A DNA stretch of 64,000 nt from JBDREC01 sp043820105 [NCBI: Pseudomonadota bacterium] (GCA_043820105.1 JBDREC010000039.1:5793-69792); one strand, 5' to 3'; shown: positions 1 to 8,895, numbered from the stretch's first letter. Made by a program: numbers and translations. The notes: a model not told the origin generated them from the letters alone.

Positions 1-1
1 T

Positions 2-193
2 AAAACCAATAACTTGATGGAATATGTAGCAGATGAAGGCGATGGTTTTATTAGATTAAATGACGATTTCTATGCATATTTAGTAGCAGAAGATATTGAA
101 ATTGAAAAATTAAATACACAAGGAAAAGACCAATATCATAAGATAACTGCTCAAACCATATATGATAAATTTGTTTCCTATTACCTTTTCTAA
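2..193 (+). CDS. C-terminal fragment of an unrecognised protein, cut by the window edge
   Basis: The frame is open from the left edge and ends with TAA at 191-193, giving 63 residues (ending YDKFVSYYLF). It is acidic and tyrosine-rich. I see no motif that names a family, so the function is unknown. It is followed by a degenerate heptad array and then rsmG on the same strand. It may be the end of a real upstream gene, but with only the tail visible this rests on the open frame and ordinary codon use. Confidence 0.5.
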   Translation, partial: KTNNLMEYVADEGDGFIRLNDDFYAYLVAEDIEIEKLNTQGKDQYHKITAQTIYDKFVSYYLF

Positions 194-210
194 TTTGAAT
201 CTTGCTTTTT

Positions 211-245
211 AAGTCTTAAGTGTTATGTGGTAAGTTATAAGCCAT
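211..245. repeat. Degenerate heptad array (AAGTCTT-like)
   Basis: Five consecutive 7-bp units of the pattern AAGTSNT lie between the leftmost gene and rsmG. They resemble the AAGTCAT and AAGTGGT arrays near 36.4 and 44.5 kb. The copies are poorly conserved, so this is the weakest member of the set. Confidence 0.45.
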
Positions 246-262
246 GAACCCAAGGAAAACCC

Positions 263-907
263 ATGATAGCACTTGAAATTGAAATGAATAAACTTTTCAG
301 ACACTTTGGTTTTCAATTATCAAAAAACCAAATCTCCATGTTTGCAAAATTCCATGATATTTTATTGCAGGAAAATAAAAAAATAAATATAACGCGTCTT
401 CATCGCTTTGAAGATATTGTAATTAAACATTTTGTGGATTCGATTATTATTAACCGTCACGTCTGGCTACCTAATAATTTAATGGACATTGGCACAGGTG
501 GCGGATTCCCTGGAATTCCTTTAAAAATTGTCACACCAAAATTAAATCTTACCTTAGTTGAACCTGTTTTAAAAAGAGTAAATTTTTTGAAATTAGTCAG
601 AAAAGAACTAAACCTTAACAAGGTAAATATTATTGGGAAAAAAGTAGACCTAGACTTTTCATATCCTGCTGAGGGAATTGTAACACGAGCATTTAAATCC
701 ATTGACCATACCTTGAATATTGTTAGCAGGTCTTTACAAGTAGGAGGCAGAGTCTTTTTCATGAAAGGACCAAAGGCTGATGTAGACCTGGCTTCAATTA
801 CAAATGAAACTAAAAAGATTTTTTCTATTGCCAGCGATGTTTCTTATGAACTTCCAAACACAAGCTATAAAAGAAGAATTATTGTGTTTCAAAAGGAGTG
901 GGAATAA
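263..907 (+). CDS. rsmG: 16S rRNA (guanine-527-N7)-methyltransferase RsmG
   Basis: A 214-residue protein of normal length for RsmG (GidB), the SAM-dependent enzyme that methylates G527 of 16S rRNA. The N-terminal KHFVDS motif and the SAM-binding glycine loop DIGTGGGFPGIP (about residues 75-86) are intact, followed by LVEPVLKRVNFLK, which holds the acidic residue of the Rossmann fold. The start at 263 could also be the ATG seven codons downstream; the extra residues are not conserved in the family. A pseudouridine synthase gene follows on the same strand, so the pair forms a small rRNA-modification group. Often gidB lies near parA/parB and the origin, but nothing here shows that. Confidence 0.93.
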   Translation: MIALEIEMNKLFRHFGFQLSKNQISMFAKFHDILLQENKKINITRLHRFEDIVIKHFVDSIIINRHVWLPNNLMDIGTGGGFPGIPLKIVTPKLNLTLVEPVLKRVNFLKLVRKELNLNKVNIIGKKVDLDFSYPAEGIVTRAFKSIDHTLNIVSRSLQVGGRVFFMKGPKADVDLASITNETKKIFSIASDVSYELPNTSYKRRIIVFQKEWE

Positions 908-911
908 TTTA

Positions 912-939
912 TTGCCGCTTGCTAGTTGCTAGTTGCTGG
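912..939. repeat. Heptad array (TTGCTAG family)
   Basis: Four 7-bp units (TTGCCGC, TTGCTAG twice, TTGCTGG) lie in the gap between rsmG and the pseudouridine synthase. The array creates a spurious in-frame TTG start for the downstream gene. Confidence 0.75.
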
Positions 940-955
940 TAATAATGAGAATACT

Positions 956-1750
956 ATGCCTAAAAAGAGAATATATTATTGGCTTTCAAAGTCAGGAAAA
1001 ATAAGAACAAGAAAAGAAGCAGAAAAGCTTATTAATGCTGGCAGAATTTTGCTCAATGGAAACAAAATCAAATCCCTGGAACTTCACATAGATCCTAAAA
1101 AGAAAAGACTTACTCTTGATGGAGAAATCATTAAAATTAAAAAGGATAAAATATATATTATAATCAATAAACCTGAAGGTATAATTTCTTCTAAAGTAAA
1201 TGCAGGAAAGCAAAAATCAGTCCTAGACCTTATAAAAACAGATAAGATAATAAGCGAAGAAATTAAAAACACCCTCTTTCCTGTTGGAAGGCTTGATCTG
1301 AATAGCTGCGGTCTTATGTTAATTACTAATGATGGTACTTTAGCTAATAAAATTCTAAAACCTGAAAACAAAATAAACAAAACATATGAAGTAAAAATAA
1401 AAGGCCTGCTTGCTCAAAGCCATATAGCCAAGCTTGAAAATGGAATTGAAATTATTCTTGAAAAAAATGGTATAAAATCAAGCTATCAAACGCAAGCATG
1501 TACAGTTAGAAATGTGACTAAAAATGAAATTAATAAAACAACTTCTTGTGAGATTATAATTTCCGAAGGTAAGAAAAGACAGATACGAAGAATGTTCAAA
1601 GCTTTAGGTTATGAGGTTTTTTTGCTTAAGAGAATAAAGATAGGAGGAGTGGAGCTTGGAAAGCTTGCGTTTGGGGAATATAGAATTATGACATGTGAGG
1701 CAATTGGAAAAATAATCAATAATCAATTTTCAATTTTCAATTATAAATGA
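956..1750 (+). CDS. RsuA/RluB-family rRNA pseudouridine synthase
   Basis: An N-terminal S4 RNA-binding domain (about residues 1-60, with SKSGKIRTRKEAEKLI) is followed by the catalytic domain with the signature PVGRLDLNSCGLMLITNDG, whose aspartate is the catalytic residue, and the C-terminal GKKRQIRRMFKALGYEV motif. The family converts uridine to pseudouridine in 16S (RsuA) or 23S (RluB/RluF) rRNA; RluB-type is more likely, but the target cannot be settled from sequence. I chose ATG 956 over the in-frame TTG at 926 because those first ten codons come from the heptad array. The last ten residues (NNQFSIFNYK) are encoded by another heptad array and are probably not part of the fold. Confidence 0.88.
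   Translation: MPKKRIYYWLSKSGKIRTRKEAEKLINAGRILLNGNKIKSLELHIDPKKKRLTLDGEIIKIKKDKIYIIINKPEGIISSKVNAGKQKSVLDLIKTDKIISEEIKNTLFPVGRLDLNSCGLMLITNDGTLANKILKPENKINKTYEVKIKGLLAQSHIAKLENGIEIILEKNGIKSSYQTQACTVRNVTKNEINKTTSCEIIISEGKKRQIRRMFKALGYEVFLLKRIKIGGVELGKLAFGEYRIMTCEAIGKIINNQFSIFNYK
1714..1748. repeat. Heptad array (AATCAAT/TTTCAAT) inside the 3' end of a gene
   Basis: Five 7-bp units (AATCAAT x2, TTTCAAT x2, TATAAAT) overlap the final codons of the pseudouridine synthase gene and end two bases before the end of its stop codon. The array therefore encodes the protein's C-terminal tail. Confidence 0.75.
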
Positions 1751-1776
1751 AGATTTTTTTCAGCTGATTAAGCGAA

Positions 1777-2982
1777 TTATTTGTTATTTAATTTTGCAAC
1801 AAGTCCGGCATAAAAGGCAGCAGCAGCTGACAAATCAGATACTCTACACTTTTCATTTGGAGCGTGAGCTTCTTTTTCATCGCCAGGACCAAAACCCAAT
1901 GTTGGAATATTATACATTCCAGCAGTAGCTACACCATTTGTAGAAAAAGTCCATTTATCAACTTCTGGTTCTTTATCAAAAAGGTTTTTATACGAAAGAA
2001 CTGCTTGCTTTAACCAATCAGAATCTTCATCCATTATCCAGGTTGGAAAATATTTTTCCATTCCAAATTCTTTTCCTGTGTAAGCTTTGCCTTCATAATA
2101 CAAAACCTTTACTTCGGCATCTTCATATCCTGCGCGTGCTGCAGCTTCTTTTAGCTCAGCCACTGAGCTTTCAAGATTTTCACCAACTGTTAGTCTTCTA
2201 TCAACTTGAACTGTAGCCCCGTCAGGAACAGCGCATTGTGAAGGTGAGGTAAAAAAGAATTGTGAGGCTGTAATTGTACCCTTGCCTAAAAAGGAATGAT
2301 CTTTTAATCTTTCATTTAATTTTTCTATTTCTAATAAAATCCTGGCCATTTTGTAAAGGGCATTGTCACCGCGTTCAGGCGCTGAACCGTGGCAAGATAA
2401 TCCTTTGACTGAAACAGTCATTTCCATTCGACCGCGTTGTCCTCTGTGAATTTTTAAACTCGTTGGTTCTGTTGAGACAACAAGCTCAGGTTTTACATTT
2501 TCTTCAGTTATTAAATAGTGCCAGCACAAACCATCACAATCTTCTTCCATTACAGTTCCAGTAAATAAAATTGAATACTCATTATTTAAATCTAGTTCTT
2601 TAATTATCTTCGCTGCATATACCATTGAAGCCATACCTGCTTTTTGATCAGATGTTCCACGACCCCAAACATATCCATCTTTAATTTCACCAGAGAAAGG
2701 ATCCGAGTCCCAAAGACTTTCGTCCCCAGGATAAACAGTATCAATATGAGCATCAAAAGCTATGACTTTTGGACCATTACCTATTCGGCCAATAATGCTT
2801 CCAAGGGCATCAACTCTAACCTCATCAAAACCAATTTTTTCCATTTCTGCTTTAATTGTAATAACAACATCTTGCTCTTTGCTTGAAAAAGATGGTGCTT
2901 GAATCATTCTTGATAAAAATGAAGCTATATCAGTTTCATATTTTTGAGATAAATCTAAAATTTGTTTATATATTATTGTCAT
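1777..2982 (-). CDS. ygeY: YgeY-type M20 metallohydrolase
   Basis: A 401-residue M20-family zinc hydrolase. Visible metal-site motifs are FDAHIDTV (His79), GRGTSDQKAG (Asp112) and VMEEDCDG (the Glu pair at 146-147), as in YgeY, a hydrolase named from the selenium-metabolism gene cluster of enterobacteria. The substrate is not established; peptides, carbamoyl or acylated amino compounds are the family's range. ridA lies 9 bp upstream on the same strand, so the two are probably cotranscribed and may act together on an amino compound that yields reactive enamines. I see no other selenium genes here, so a link to selenium is not supported. Confidence 0.8.
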   Translation of the reverse strand: MTIIYKQILDLSQKYETDIASFLSRMIQAPSFSSKEQDVVITIKAEMEKIGFDEVRVDALGSIIGRIGNGPKVIAFDAHIDTVYPGDESLWDSDPFSGEIKDGYVWGRGTSDQKAGMASMVYAAKIIKELDLNNEYSILFTGTVMEEDCDGLCWHYLITEENVKPELVVSTEPTSLKIHRGQRGRMEMTVSVKGLSCHGSAPERGDNALYKMARILLEIEKLNERLKDHSFLGKGTITASQFFFTSPSQCAVPDGATVQVDRRLTVGENLESSVAELKEAAARAGYEDAEVKVLYYEGKAYTGKEFGMEKYFPTWIMDEDSDWLKQAVLSYKNLFDKEPEVDKWTFSTNGVATAGMYNIPTLGFGPGDEKEAHAPNEKCRVSDLSAAAAFYAGLVAKLNNK

Positions 2983-2991
2983 TTTATTCTC

Positions 2992-3375
2992 CTATGGTGC
3001 TATAGCTACAACTTCAATTTCGATTAAAGCATCCTTTGGTAGTCTTGAAACTTCAACAACAGCTCTAGCAGGTTTTGATTTATTAAAATAAAGGCTAAAA
3101 AGCTCATTTACTGCTACAAAATTTTCAAGGTCCGTCACATAAATAGTAGCCTTTAGGACATTTGCAAGGGATGATCCAGCTGCATCCAAAATTTCTTTAA
3201 CATTATCAAAGGCCCGTCTAATATGAACCTCAATATCTCCTTCAACCATCTCACCAGTTTTTGGATCAAGAGGAATTTGCCCAGATGTAAATATTAAATT
3301 TCCACACCTAATAGCCTGAGCATACGGACCAATAGCCTGAGGAGCATTCTCAGTATTTATAGTTATTTTTTCCAT
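2992..3375 (-). CDS. ridA: RidA family enamine/imine deaminase
   Basis: A 127-residue protein matching RidA (YjgF/YER057c/UK114) along its whole length: N-terminal NAPQAIGPYAQAI, central FTSGQIPLDP and C-terminal ARAVVEVSRLPKDALIEIE, which carries the arginine that binds the substrate carboxylate. RidA hydrolyses reactive 2-aminoacrylate and related enamines made by PLP enzymes, acting as a cytoplasmic trimer. It precedes ygeY with a 9-bp gap. Its upstream region carries a seven-unit heptad array shared with the divergent FHA-GGDEF gene. Confidence 0.93.
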   Translation of the reverse strand: MEKITINTENAPQAIGPYAQAIRCGNLIFTSGQIPLDPKTGEMVEGDIEVHIRRAFDNVKEILDAAGSSLANVLKATIYVTDLENFVAVNELFSLYFNKSKPARAVVEVSRLPKDALIEIEVVAIAP

Positions 3376-3383
3376 GTTTTCTC

Positions 3384-3435
3384 CTTACGACTTAAAACTT
3401 ACGACTTACGACTTACAACTTACGACTTACGACTT
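3384..3435. repeat. Heptad array (CTTACGA family), seven units
   Basis: Seven consecutive 7-bp units, five of them exactly CTTACGA and two with one or two changes. The array begins a few bases upstream of the ridA start, within its presumed leader, between two divergent genes. The same family occurs inverted near 36.4 kb. Confidence 0.85.
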
Positions 3436-3568
3436 CTTTACCCCAATTCTCAAAAGTGTCAATAATTTAGTAGAAGCATATTTTTTTGTTGCCTAAAAAA
3501 TTGTTATTTGCTTACATATCAAACCTTGAAACATGTAAAAATAATAACTTTTAAAAAAGGTTTTTCAA

Positions 3569-4483
3569 ATGGTTGATGACAAAAAAGATATTCATGAACA
3601 GACCGTTTTTAGGCGCAAAGAAGACTTGATCCCAACAGATAAAGACAGAGAACCAGTTTTTATAATCATACTAGGTGAAGAAGTTGGAAAGGTATACAGA
3701 ATAAAAAGAGATAAACCAATGATCATTGGAAGAGCAAAAGATGTAGACATAGTCATGAATGACATTGGTATATCCAGAAAACATGCTCAAATTGCTTTTA
3801 CTGGAAATGGCCAGCTAGCTATTTTTGATTTAAATTCAACAAATGGCACATATGTAAATGGTGAAAGAGTATCAGAGCAAGAATTAGCTGATGGTGACAA
3901 AATTCAAATTGGTTCTGCTGCAATTATAAAGTTCAGCTATCAAGATATGCTTGAAGAGTCTTTTCAGAAAAACCTTTATCAGTCAGCTACAAAGGATGCT
4001 TTAACTGAAATATATAATAAAAAATTCTTCATAGATGCTATTACAAAAGAACTTAGCTATTCATTAAGAAGTGATTTTCCTTTGTCACTAATTATTTTTG
4101 ACATAGATCATTTCAAAAGAATAAATGATACCTGGGGACACCAGGCAGGAGACCATGTACTAAAAAAACTTGCTCGACTTATTCAAGAACAAATTCGTAA
4201 AGAAGATGTTTTCTGTAGATATGGTGGAGAAGAATTTACACTTATTCTTAAAGGTAAAAATGCAGAGCACGCGATATTAACAGCGGAAAGACTTAGAAAA
4301 ATTGTAGATGCACATAAATTTTCATTCGAAGACAAAGAAATTCCACTTACAATTAGTCTTGGAATTGCAACACTTACAAAAGAAGATAAGTTCCCTACTC
4401 CAGATGATATGATAAAAGAAGCTGATAAATTTCTCTATCAAGCAAAGGAAGCTGGAAGGAATAGAAGTGAGTATAAAAAGTAA
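3569..4483 (+). CDS. FHA-domain diguanylate cyclase
   Basis: A soluble 304-residue protein with an FHA domain at about residues 31-125 (IIGRAKDVDI, ISRKHAQI, DLNSTNGTYVNGE) and a GGDEF domain at about 135-300. The active-site motif is GGEEF (219-223), FDIDHFKRIND supplies metal and substrate residues, and RKED (210-213), five residues before GGEEF, fits the inhibitory I-site RxxD. It should make cyclic di-GMP and be feedback-inhibited, with the FHA part reading phosphothreonine. The short N-terminal tail has a threonine in HEQTVFR, a possible self-ligand of the FHA domain as reported for Bdellovibrio DgcB; this is analogy only. The next gene overlaps or abuts its 3' end. Confidence 0.92.
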   Translation: MVDDKKDIHEQTVFRRKEDLIPTDKDREPVFIIILGEEVGKVYRIKRDKPMIIGRAKDVDIVMNDIGISRKHAQIAFTGNGQLAIFDLNSTNGTYVNGERVSEQELADGDKIQIGSAAIIKFSYQDMLEESFQKNLYQSATKDALTEIYNKKFFIDAITKELSYSLRSDFPLSLIIFDIDHFKRINDTWGHQAGDHVLKKLARLIQEQIRKEDVFCRYGGEEFTLILKGKNAEHAILTAERLRKIVDAHKFSFEDKEIPLTISLGIATLTKEDKFPTPDDMIKEADKFLYQAKEAGRNRSEYKK

Positions 4484-4493
4484 AGAAGACAAC

Positions 4494-4823
4494 ATGCGTC
4501 CATGGGGATTTTATGAAATCCTATCTGACAAAGAAGATCATAAAGTCAAAAGAATTACCGTTTATCCAGGAAAAAGATTATCCCTCCAAAGACATCAAAA
4601 AAGGTCAGAGCATTGGTTTATAGTACAAGGATATGGTGTTGTTACTCTAGATGACCAAAAAGTCACAGTTTCAAATGGTAAAGCCATTGACATACCAGTT
4701 ACAACAGCCCACAGAATAGAAAATTCTGGCCAAAAAAACCTGGTTTTTATAGAGGTTCAAACAGGATCGTATTTTGGAGAAGATGACATCCAACGACTAG
4801 AAGACGATTTTGGAAGAGCATAA
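4494..4823 (+). CDS. Phosphomannose-isomerase-type cupin
   Basis: A 109-residue single-domain cupin starting MRPWGFYEIL, with VKRITVYPGKRLSLQ, then H-x-KRSEHWFIVQG and ending VEVQTGSYFGEDDI. This is the C-terminal domain of type II mannose-6-phosphate isomerase/mannose-1-phosphate guanylyltransferase (ManC/AlgA), here on its own. The metal-binding histidines are present. It may isomerise mannose-6-phosphate for sugar-nucleotide synthesis, but stand-alone versions are rarely proven. I prefer ATG 4494, with AGAAG upstream, over the GTG at 4467 that would overlap the cyclase gene. Confidence 0.8.
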   Translation: MRPWGFYEILSDKEDHKVKRITVYPGKRLSLQRHQKRSEHWFIVQGYGVVTLDDQKVTVSNGKAIDIPVTTAHRIENSGQKNLVFIEVQTGSYFGEDDIQRLEDDFGRA

Positions 4824-4946
4824 AATAAGAGGCAAATATATCCCAATTTTAATACTTTTAATAAAATAATTCATATCTTTAACATAAAATTACGCGCCTC
4901 CAGATATAAGTGCTTAATTTAATTAATTATTTTCATTCTGTACAAA

Positions 4947-4961
4947 TGGTATCCATTTTGC
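4947..4961 (+). promoter_or_regulatory. Predicted sigma-54 promoter (TGGTATCCATTTTGC)
   Basis: TGGTAT, five bases, then TTGC gives the -24 GG and -12 GC of a sigma-54 promoter at the correct 12-bp spacing. It is 68 bp upstream of the ATG of the large secreted protein at 5029, which is the right orientation and distance. The motif matches the consensus TGGYAY-N5-TTGC exactly. It is one of nine such sites found before exported-protein genes in this window. Confidence 0.65.
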
Positions 4962-5028
4962 TTTTATATAAAATACTTAATGAATAATAGATAATTTTTA
5001 TATATAATTGGAGATGGGTTATAACTTT

Positions 5029-7386
5029 ATGAAATGTAAGTTTTTTTTAGCATTAGTTCTAATTCTTATAATTTCTTTCTGCACTATTTCTTATGCAAAC
5101 CTAGTTGAAATATTATTTGAAAGTCCAGAAGAATTGCCCAATTTTTATATTTCAGAAATGGAAGAAAACACAAAACTTGAAGGCATAAAACTAAATGGTT
5201 TTTTTGAAAAATATCAGCAGTATTTTACGATAGCAGATGATGGCCAAATATATTTAAAAACAACATTATCAAAAGAAGCTCTTGAATCTTTAGAAAAGTT
5301 AATTGGCTATTCAAAGATTCAAAATGAAGTGCACAGATATACTGTAATTTCAAACATCTGGAAAGAAGACATTCAAGATAGGTATTACTATTCAGCTTAT
5401 CATATTCAAAGAGAAAATGAGCTTACCTTTTATGAATGTTCTGATTCAATATTTGACAAGTTTGCACTTCACTCAAAGAAGTTATTTATCAATCCAATAA
5501 TTGATGCAATTGGAGAAGGTTATGAACAAAGAAACAAGGCAAGACAAATATTAATTGAATACTTGATCGATAAAAAATGTGATACCTACAACGAAGCATT
5601 GGAACTTTTAAGAAAAAACCAGCCCTTGCTTTATGAAAAATTGGGAACAAATGATTCATCAGATACAATAAACTTTTCACAAGACATTGGAATTAGCTGG
5701 ATGACTTTTTTAAGTGAATTAACGCGAGCAAAAAACTATTCAGCCCTACAAGAAGTAATTGAAGAACATATCCTTAGCAAAGAAATAGATAATATTGTAA
5801 CTGCCTTTATAGAAAATAATAATGAAGAATATGTAAAAATCATTCAAAATATTGTTGATTCAGATTTAGCACAAAACCTATATGAACAATACGAAGAAAG
5901 ACAGTGTCTTTATGAAATAAAATACAAGGAAAACTGGTCACCTGACGATATCGAAAACCTGGTAAATATAGAATTAGATAAAAGCATAAGACGCAAAGTT
6001 TTTTTTGAAGGCGTAAAGGCTGGCTTATTGAAACCCATACACTTTAGGGGTGATTTGTTTTTTAGCGCTCAATCAAAAAGGCAAGCTTGGCAAGTTTATA
6101 AAGAGGCTTTCAACCCAGAAGAATCTATTCTTCCATGGAACTGGTCAACAGAAACAATAGACAACACCGTTCAAACGCTAGGAATGGCACTGCTTCCAGT
6201 AGGAGCCTCAATTGCAGCCACTAGCGTATCAAGGCAACTTTTCTCAAGCATTCTAAAAAATTATATAAAGAAAAAAGCAACGCGGGATTTTCTAATAAAG
6301 CGTGCCTCGTTAGCAGTTGGAGCTCTTACTTTTTCTGTAGCCAATAGTGCTATGTATACTCCTATTGTAGGAAAAGCAGCATGGAATCATTTTATTGAAA
6401 CATCGATTTTTATGTATTTAATTGGCGAAAGTATTGCTCTAACAGCATTATCCACTGAATTTCTAGCTCGTCCTTTTTCAAAAATCATACCTAATAACAT
6501 AATAACAAACACTGTAAAACATACAGCAAACCTTTCAATTGAATCAGCTGTTGTGCTAGCCCTATCTGAAATCCCAATTTGGTCGCAGAATGATCATAAC
6601 AGCACTTATTTAAAAAAATATACACAGATACTTTTGTTTTTACTCGAAATTAAAATATTTGCTCTAAGTCTAGATCCATATATTAAAGGTTTAATAAGCG
6701 AACCAATAAAAGAACCTGGTCAAAAGAGAAGAACATTTATTGAAGAAGAGGACCTGCCCAGGCTGGACTCAGATGAGCAGCCAACTCGTAGATTTGAAGA
6801 TAAAATTCCCCATTGTCCATTGTTAAGCGAACTCCCAAGCTATGTAGTAAGAAAAGGCTCATTTTCTGATACAAACCCTACTATCAAGGGTACAGAAAAA
6901 GTAGTTTCAGGGGTTGATAAAATTTTTGGAAGACAAGATCTTGACCCAAGACAACTTGTGTTGCAGCAAACGCATAATAAAAGTCCACTACCCCTTGAAA
7001 GAGCTCTCCGTTTAAGGCAAGAGCTTATTGACAATGGATTGGATGCACGTTTTCAAAGAGAAATTGTTGGAAGAGGAATTGTCCAAGGTGAAGAAACAGT
7101 TAGTTTAATAGTAAAAAGAAACAAATACCATGCTCAAACCTCTGGCAGAACAATAATGATTGATTTCAATGGAACCCCTGAAGCTAGAGTTATCCAAGAA
7201 GAAACCACTGAAATAATTAGAATTTTAAAAGAAAATAAAATAACACTAATTCATTATGAAATAGAAATAACTGAAGATGGTCATGTAAAAATCGCTGATC
7301 CCGAACAAGTTATAATTGGAACAGAACCTACAGAGATTGATCTTGAACCCCTTGAATTACTTATAGAGATGGTGAGTGTTGAGTAA
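5029..7386 (+). CDS. Large exported or membrane protein of unknown function
   Basis: Starting at ATG 5029 (GGAG 15 bases upstream) the product is 785 residues with a clear signal peptide (KCKFFLALVLILIISFCTIS, then YA). The first 350 residues are charged and soluble-looking. The middle (about 380-560) has several hydrophobic segments, including a glycine/alanine-rich stretch around MALLPVGASIAATSVS and MYLIGESIALTAL. The C-terminal 180 residues are polar again. I recognise no family. An alternative TTG start at 5008 would add seven residues before the signal peptide. A sigma-54 type promoter lies 68 bp upstream. It stands alone, with no partner gene in the same orientation. Confidence 0.75.
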   Translation: MKCKFFLALVLILIISFCTISYANLVEILFESPEELPNFYISEMEENTKLEGIKLNGFFEKYQQYFTIADDGQIYLKTTLSKEALESLEKLIGYSKIQNEVHRYTVISNIWKEDIQDRYYYSAYHIQRENELTFYECSDSIFDKFALHSKKLFINPIIDAIGEGYEQRNKARQILIEYLIDKKCDTYNEALELLRKNQPLLYEKLGTNDSSDTINFSQDIGISWMTFLSELTRAKNYSALQEVIEEHILSKEIDNIVTAFIENNNEEYVKIIQNIVDSDLAQNLYEQYEERQCLYEIKYKENWSPDDIENLVNIELDKSIRRKVFFEGVKAGLLKPIHFRGDLFFSAQSKRQAWQVYKEAFNPEESILPWNWSTETIDNTVQTLGMALLPVGASIAATSVSRQLFSSILKNYIKKKATRDFLIKRASLAVGALTFSVANSAMYTPIVGKAAWNHFIETSIFMYLIGESIALTALSTEFLARPFSKIIPNNIITNTVKHTANLSIESAVVLALSEIPIWSQNDHNSTYLKKYTQILLFLLEIKIFALSLDPYIKGLISEPIKEPGQKRRTFIEEEDLPRLDSDEQPTRRFEDKIPHCPLLSELPSYVVRKGSFSDTNPTIKGTEKVVSGVDKIFGRQDLDPRQLVLQQTHNKSPLPLERALRLRQELIDNGLDARFQREIVGRGIVQGEETVSLIVKRNKYHAQTSGRTIMIDFNGTPEARVIQEETTEIIRILKENKITLIHYEIEITEDGHVKIADPEQVIIGTEPTEIDLEPLELLIEMVSVE

Positions 7387-7426
7387 ATAAATAAATTTTA
7401 ACATAACAACTAGATAAAATAATGGC

Positions 7427-7558
7427 GTGTTACCAGAAAAAATAAACACAAAACTAAAACAAGAACTTGATTGGATATTAGAAATGCAAAACACTGCTGA
7501 TGGCTTTGGAACCTGGGACAAAGAACCAATTCCTTGTTTTTTATGGTCTATAAAATAG
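7427..7558 (+). pseudogene. Short open frame, possibly a fragment of a lost carbohydrate-active or helical-barrel enzyme
   Basis: A GTG-initiated frame of 43 codons too short for ordinary gene calling. Its residues LKQELDWILEMQNTADGFG resemble the amphipathic helix plus QN/DG turn seen in alpha/alpha-barrel enzymes such as family 9 glycosidases, and it then ends after WDKEPIPCFLWSIK. No ribosome site is evident. The likeness is short and judged by eye. It may equally be a chance frame. Confidence 0.25.
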
Positions 7559-7613
7559 TTTATTAGTTTTTATTTTCTTGTCAAAATCAAGATGGTGGAA
7601 GGAAAATAATAAT

Positions 7614-8885
7614 TTATTCTGAAGAATATACAATCTTGCCATCAACAATAGTATAGCAGACCTTACCCTTCATTTTTTTCCCAACAAATGGTGAGTTTTT
7701 TGATTTTGATTTAAAATTATTATCAGAAATTTCTAAGGCACAGTCTTTATCAAAAATACTAATGTCAGCGCAAGCTCCAACATCAATACCGTTGTTTTCA
7801 ATATTCATGATTTTGCATGGATTAAATGACATAAGTTTCGGAATCATTTCAAGCTTTATTACATTTTTTTCAACAAGATCTAAAGCAACATTTAAAGCTG
7901 TTTCAAAGCCTATCATTCCAGGGTTTGCAAATTCAAACTCAAGCTTTTTTTCGCGCTCAGCGTGTGGTGCATGATCTGTAGCAATTGCATCAACAGTTCC
8001 ATCTCTTAAACCTTCATACAAAGCCTCTCTATCAACAGATGTTCTTAAAGGAGGATTAACCTTGAAGTTTGTATTAAAGCTTTTTAATTCTTCATCAATA
8101 AAATAAAGATGATGAGGAGTAACATCACAAGTTATATTTAAGCCTCCTTTTTTAGCCTGCCTAACAAGCTCCACAGATCCGGCTGTACTCATATGAGTAA
8201 TGTGTACTTGGCAGCCAGTTAATTTTGCCAAAGCAATTTCGCGTGAAACAATAATATCTTCACAAGCATTTGGACAAGGCTTAAATCCTAAGTAAGTTGA
8301 AGTTAAGCTTTCATTCATTGATGTGTTGGCACTTAAATTAGTGTCTTCGCAATGGCAGATAACCGGAAGATCAAAACATTTTGCATATTCCATGCCACGC
8401 CTCATGAGTCGTGCATTCATTACTGTTTTGCCATCTTCTGAAACAGCTACTATGCCTGCTTTTTTCATGTCACCATATTCTGATAAAACTTCTCCATCCA
8501 TATTTTTAGTAATTGATCCAACCGGAAAAAGTCTAACACCGCATGCTTCGGAGGCTCTATCCATAATATATTTAGTAACCGCCGCATTATCATTAACTGG
8601 ATTAGTATTAGCCATGCAAGCAACTTTTGTAAAACCGCCAGCAGCTGCAGCATACAAACCACTTTTAATTGTTTCTCTATATTCAAACCCGGGTTCTCTT
8701 AAATGAGCATGCATATCAAATAATCCCGGAATAGTGTATAGTCCTTCAGCTTCAACAACCTTAGCATCCGCATCAACAATAGAATTTTCAATTTGATTGA
8801 TTTTTCCATCTTCAATTAAAATATCTTTTTTAGAAAATGAATTATCATTTAAAAACACACTTGAATTTTTAATAAGCAACTTCAT
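7614..8885 (-). CDS. pyrC: Dihydroorotase, class I (PyrC)
   Basis: A 423-residue amidohydrolase that cyclises N-carbamoyl-aspartate to dihydroorotate in pyrimidine synthesis. Zinc ligands are seen in FDMHAHLREPG (His59, His61), TCDVTPHHL and the diagnostic ATDHAPHAEREK near residue 305. It is of the long, PyrC-class-I type rather than the short E. coli type. It lies 10 bp after pyrB and follows pyrR-pyrB, so the three form one operon. An incorrect call as allantoinase is possible for this superfamily but the pyrB neighbour makes that unlikely. Confidence 0.95.
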   Translation of the reverse strand: MKLLIKNSSVFLNDNSFSKKDILIEDGKINQIENSIVDADAKVVEAEGLYTIPGLFDMHAHLREPGFEYRETIKSGLYAAAAGGFTKVACMANTNPVNDNAAVTKYIMDRASEACGVRLFPVGSITKNMDGEVLSEYGDMKKAGIVAVSEDGKTVMNARLMRRGMEYAKCFDLPVICHCEDTNLSANTSMNESLTSTYLGFKPCPNACEDIIVSREIALAKLTGCQVHITHMSTAGSVELVRQAKKGGLNITCDVTPHHLYFIDEELKSFNTNFKVNPPLRTSVDREALYEGLRDGTVDAIATDHAPHAEREKKLEFEFANPGMIGFETALNVALDLVEKNVIKLEMIPKLMSFNPCKIMNIENNGIDVGACADISIFDKDCALEISDNNFKSKSKNSPFVGKKMKGKVCYTIVDGKIVYSSE

Positions 8886-8895
8886 TTTTTCTCCA

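Noticed and set aside
926-955. TTG start extending the pseudouridine synthase by ten residues
   Set aside because: The extra codons are produced by the TTGCTAG array, and ATG 956 begins at the conserved S4-domain start.
8323-8706. Plus-strand open frame of 127 codons inside pyrC
   Set aside because: It is antisense to a fully conserved PyrC coding region with intact metal-site motifs, so it is a shadow frame.
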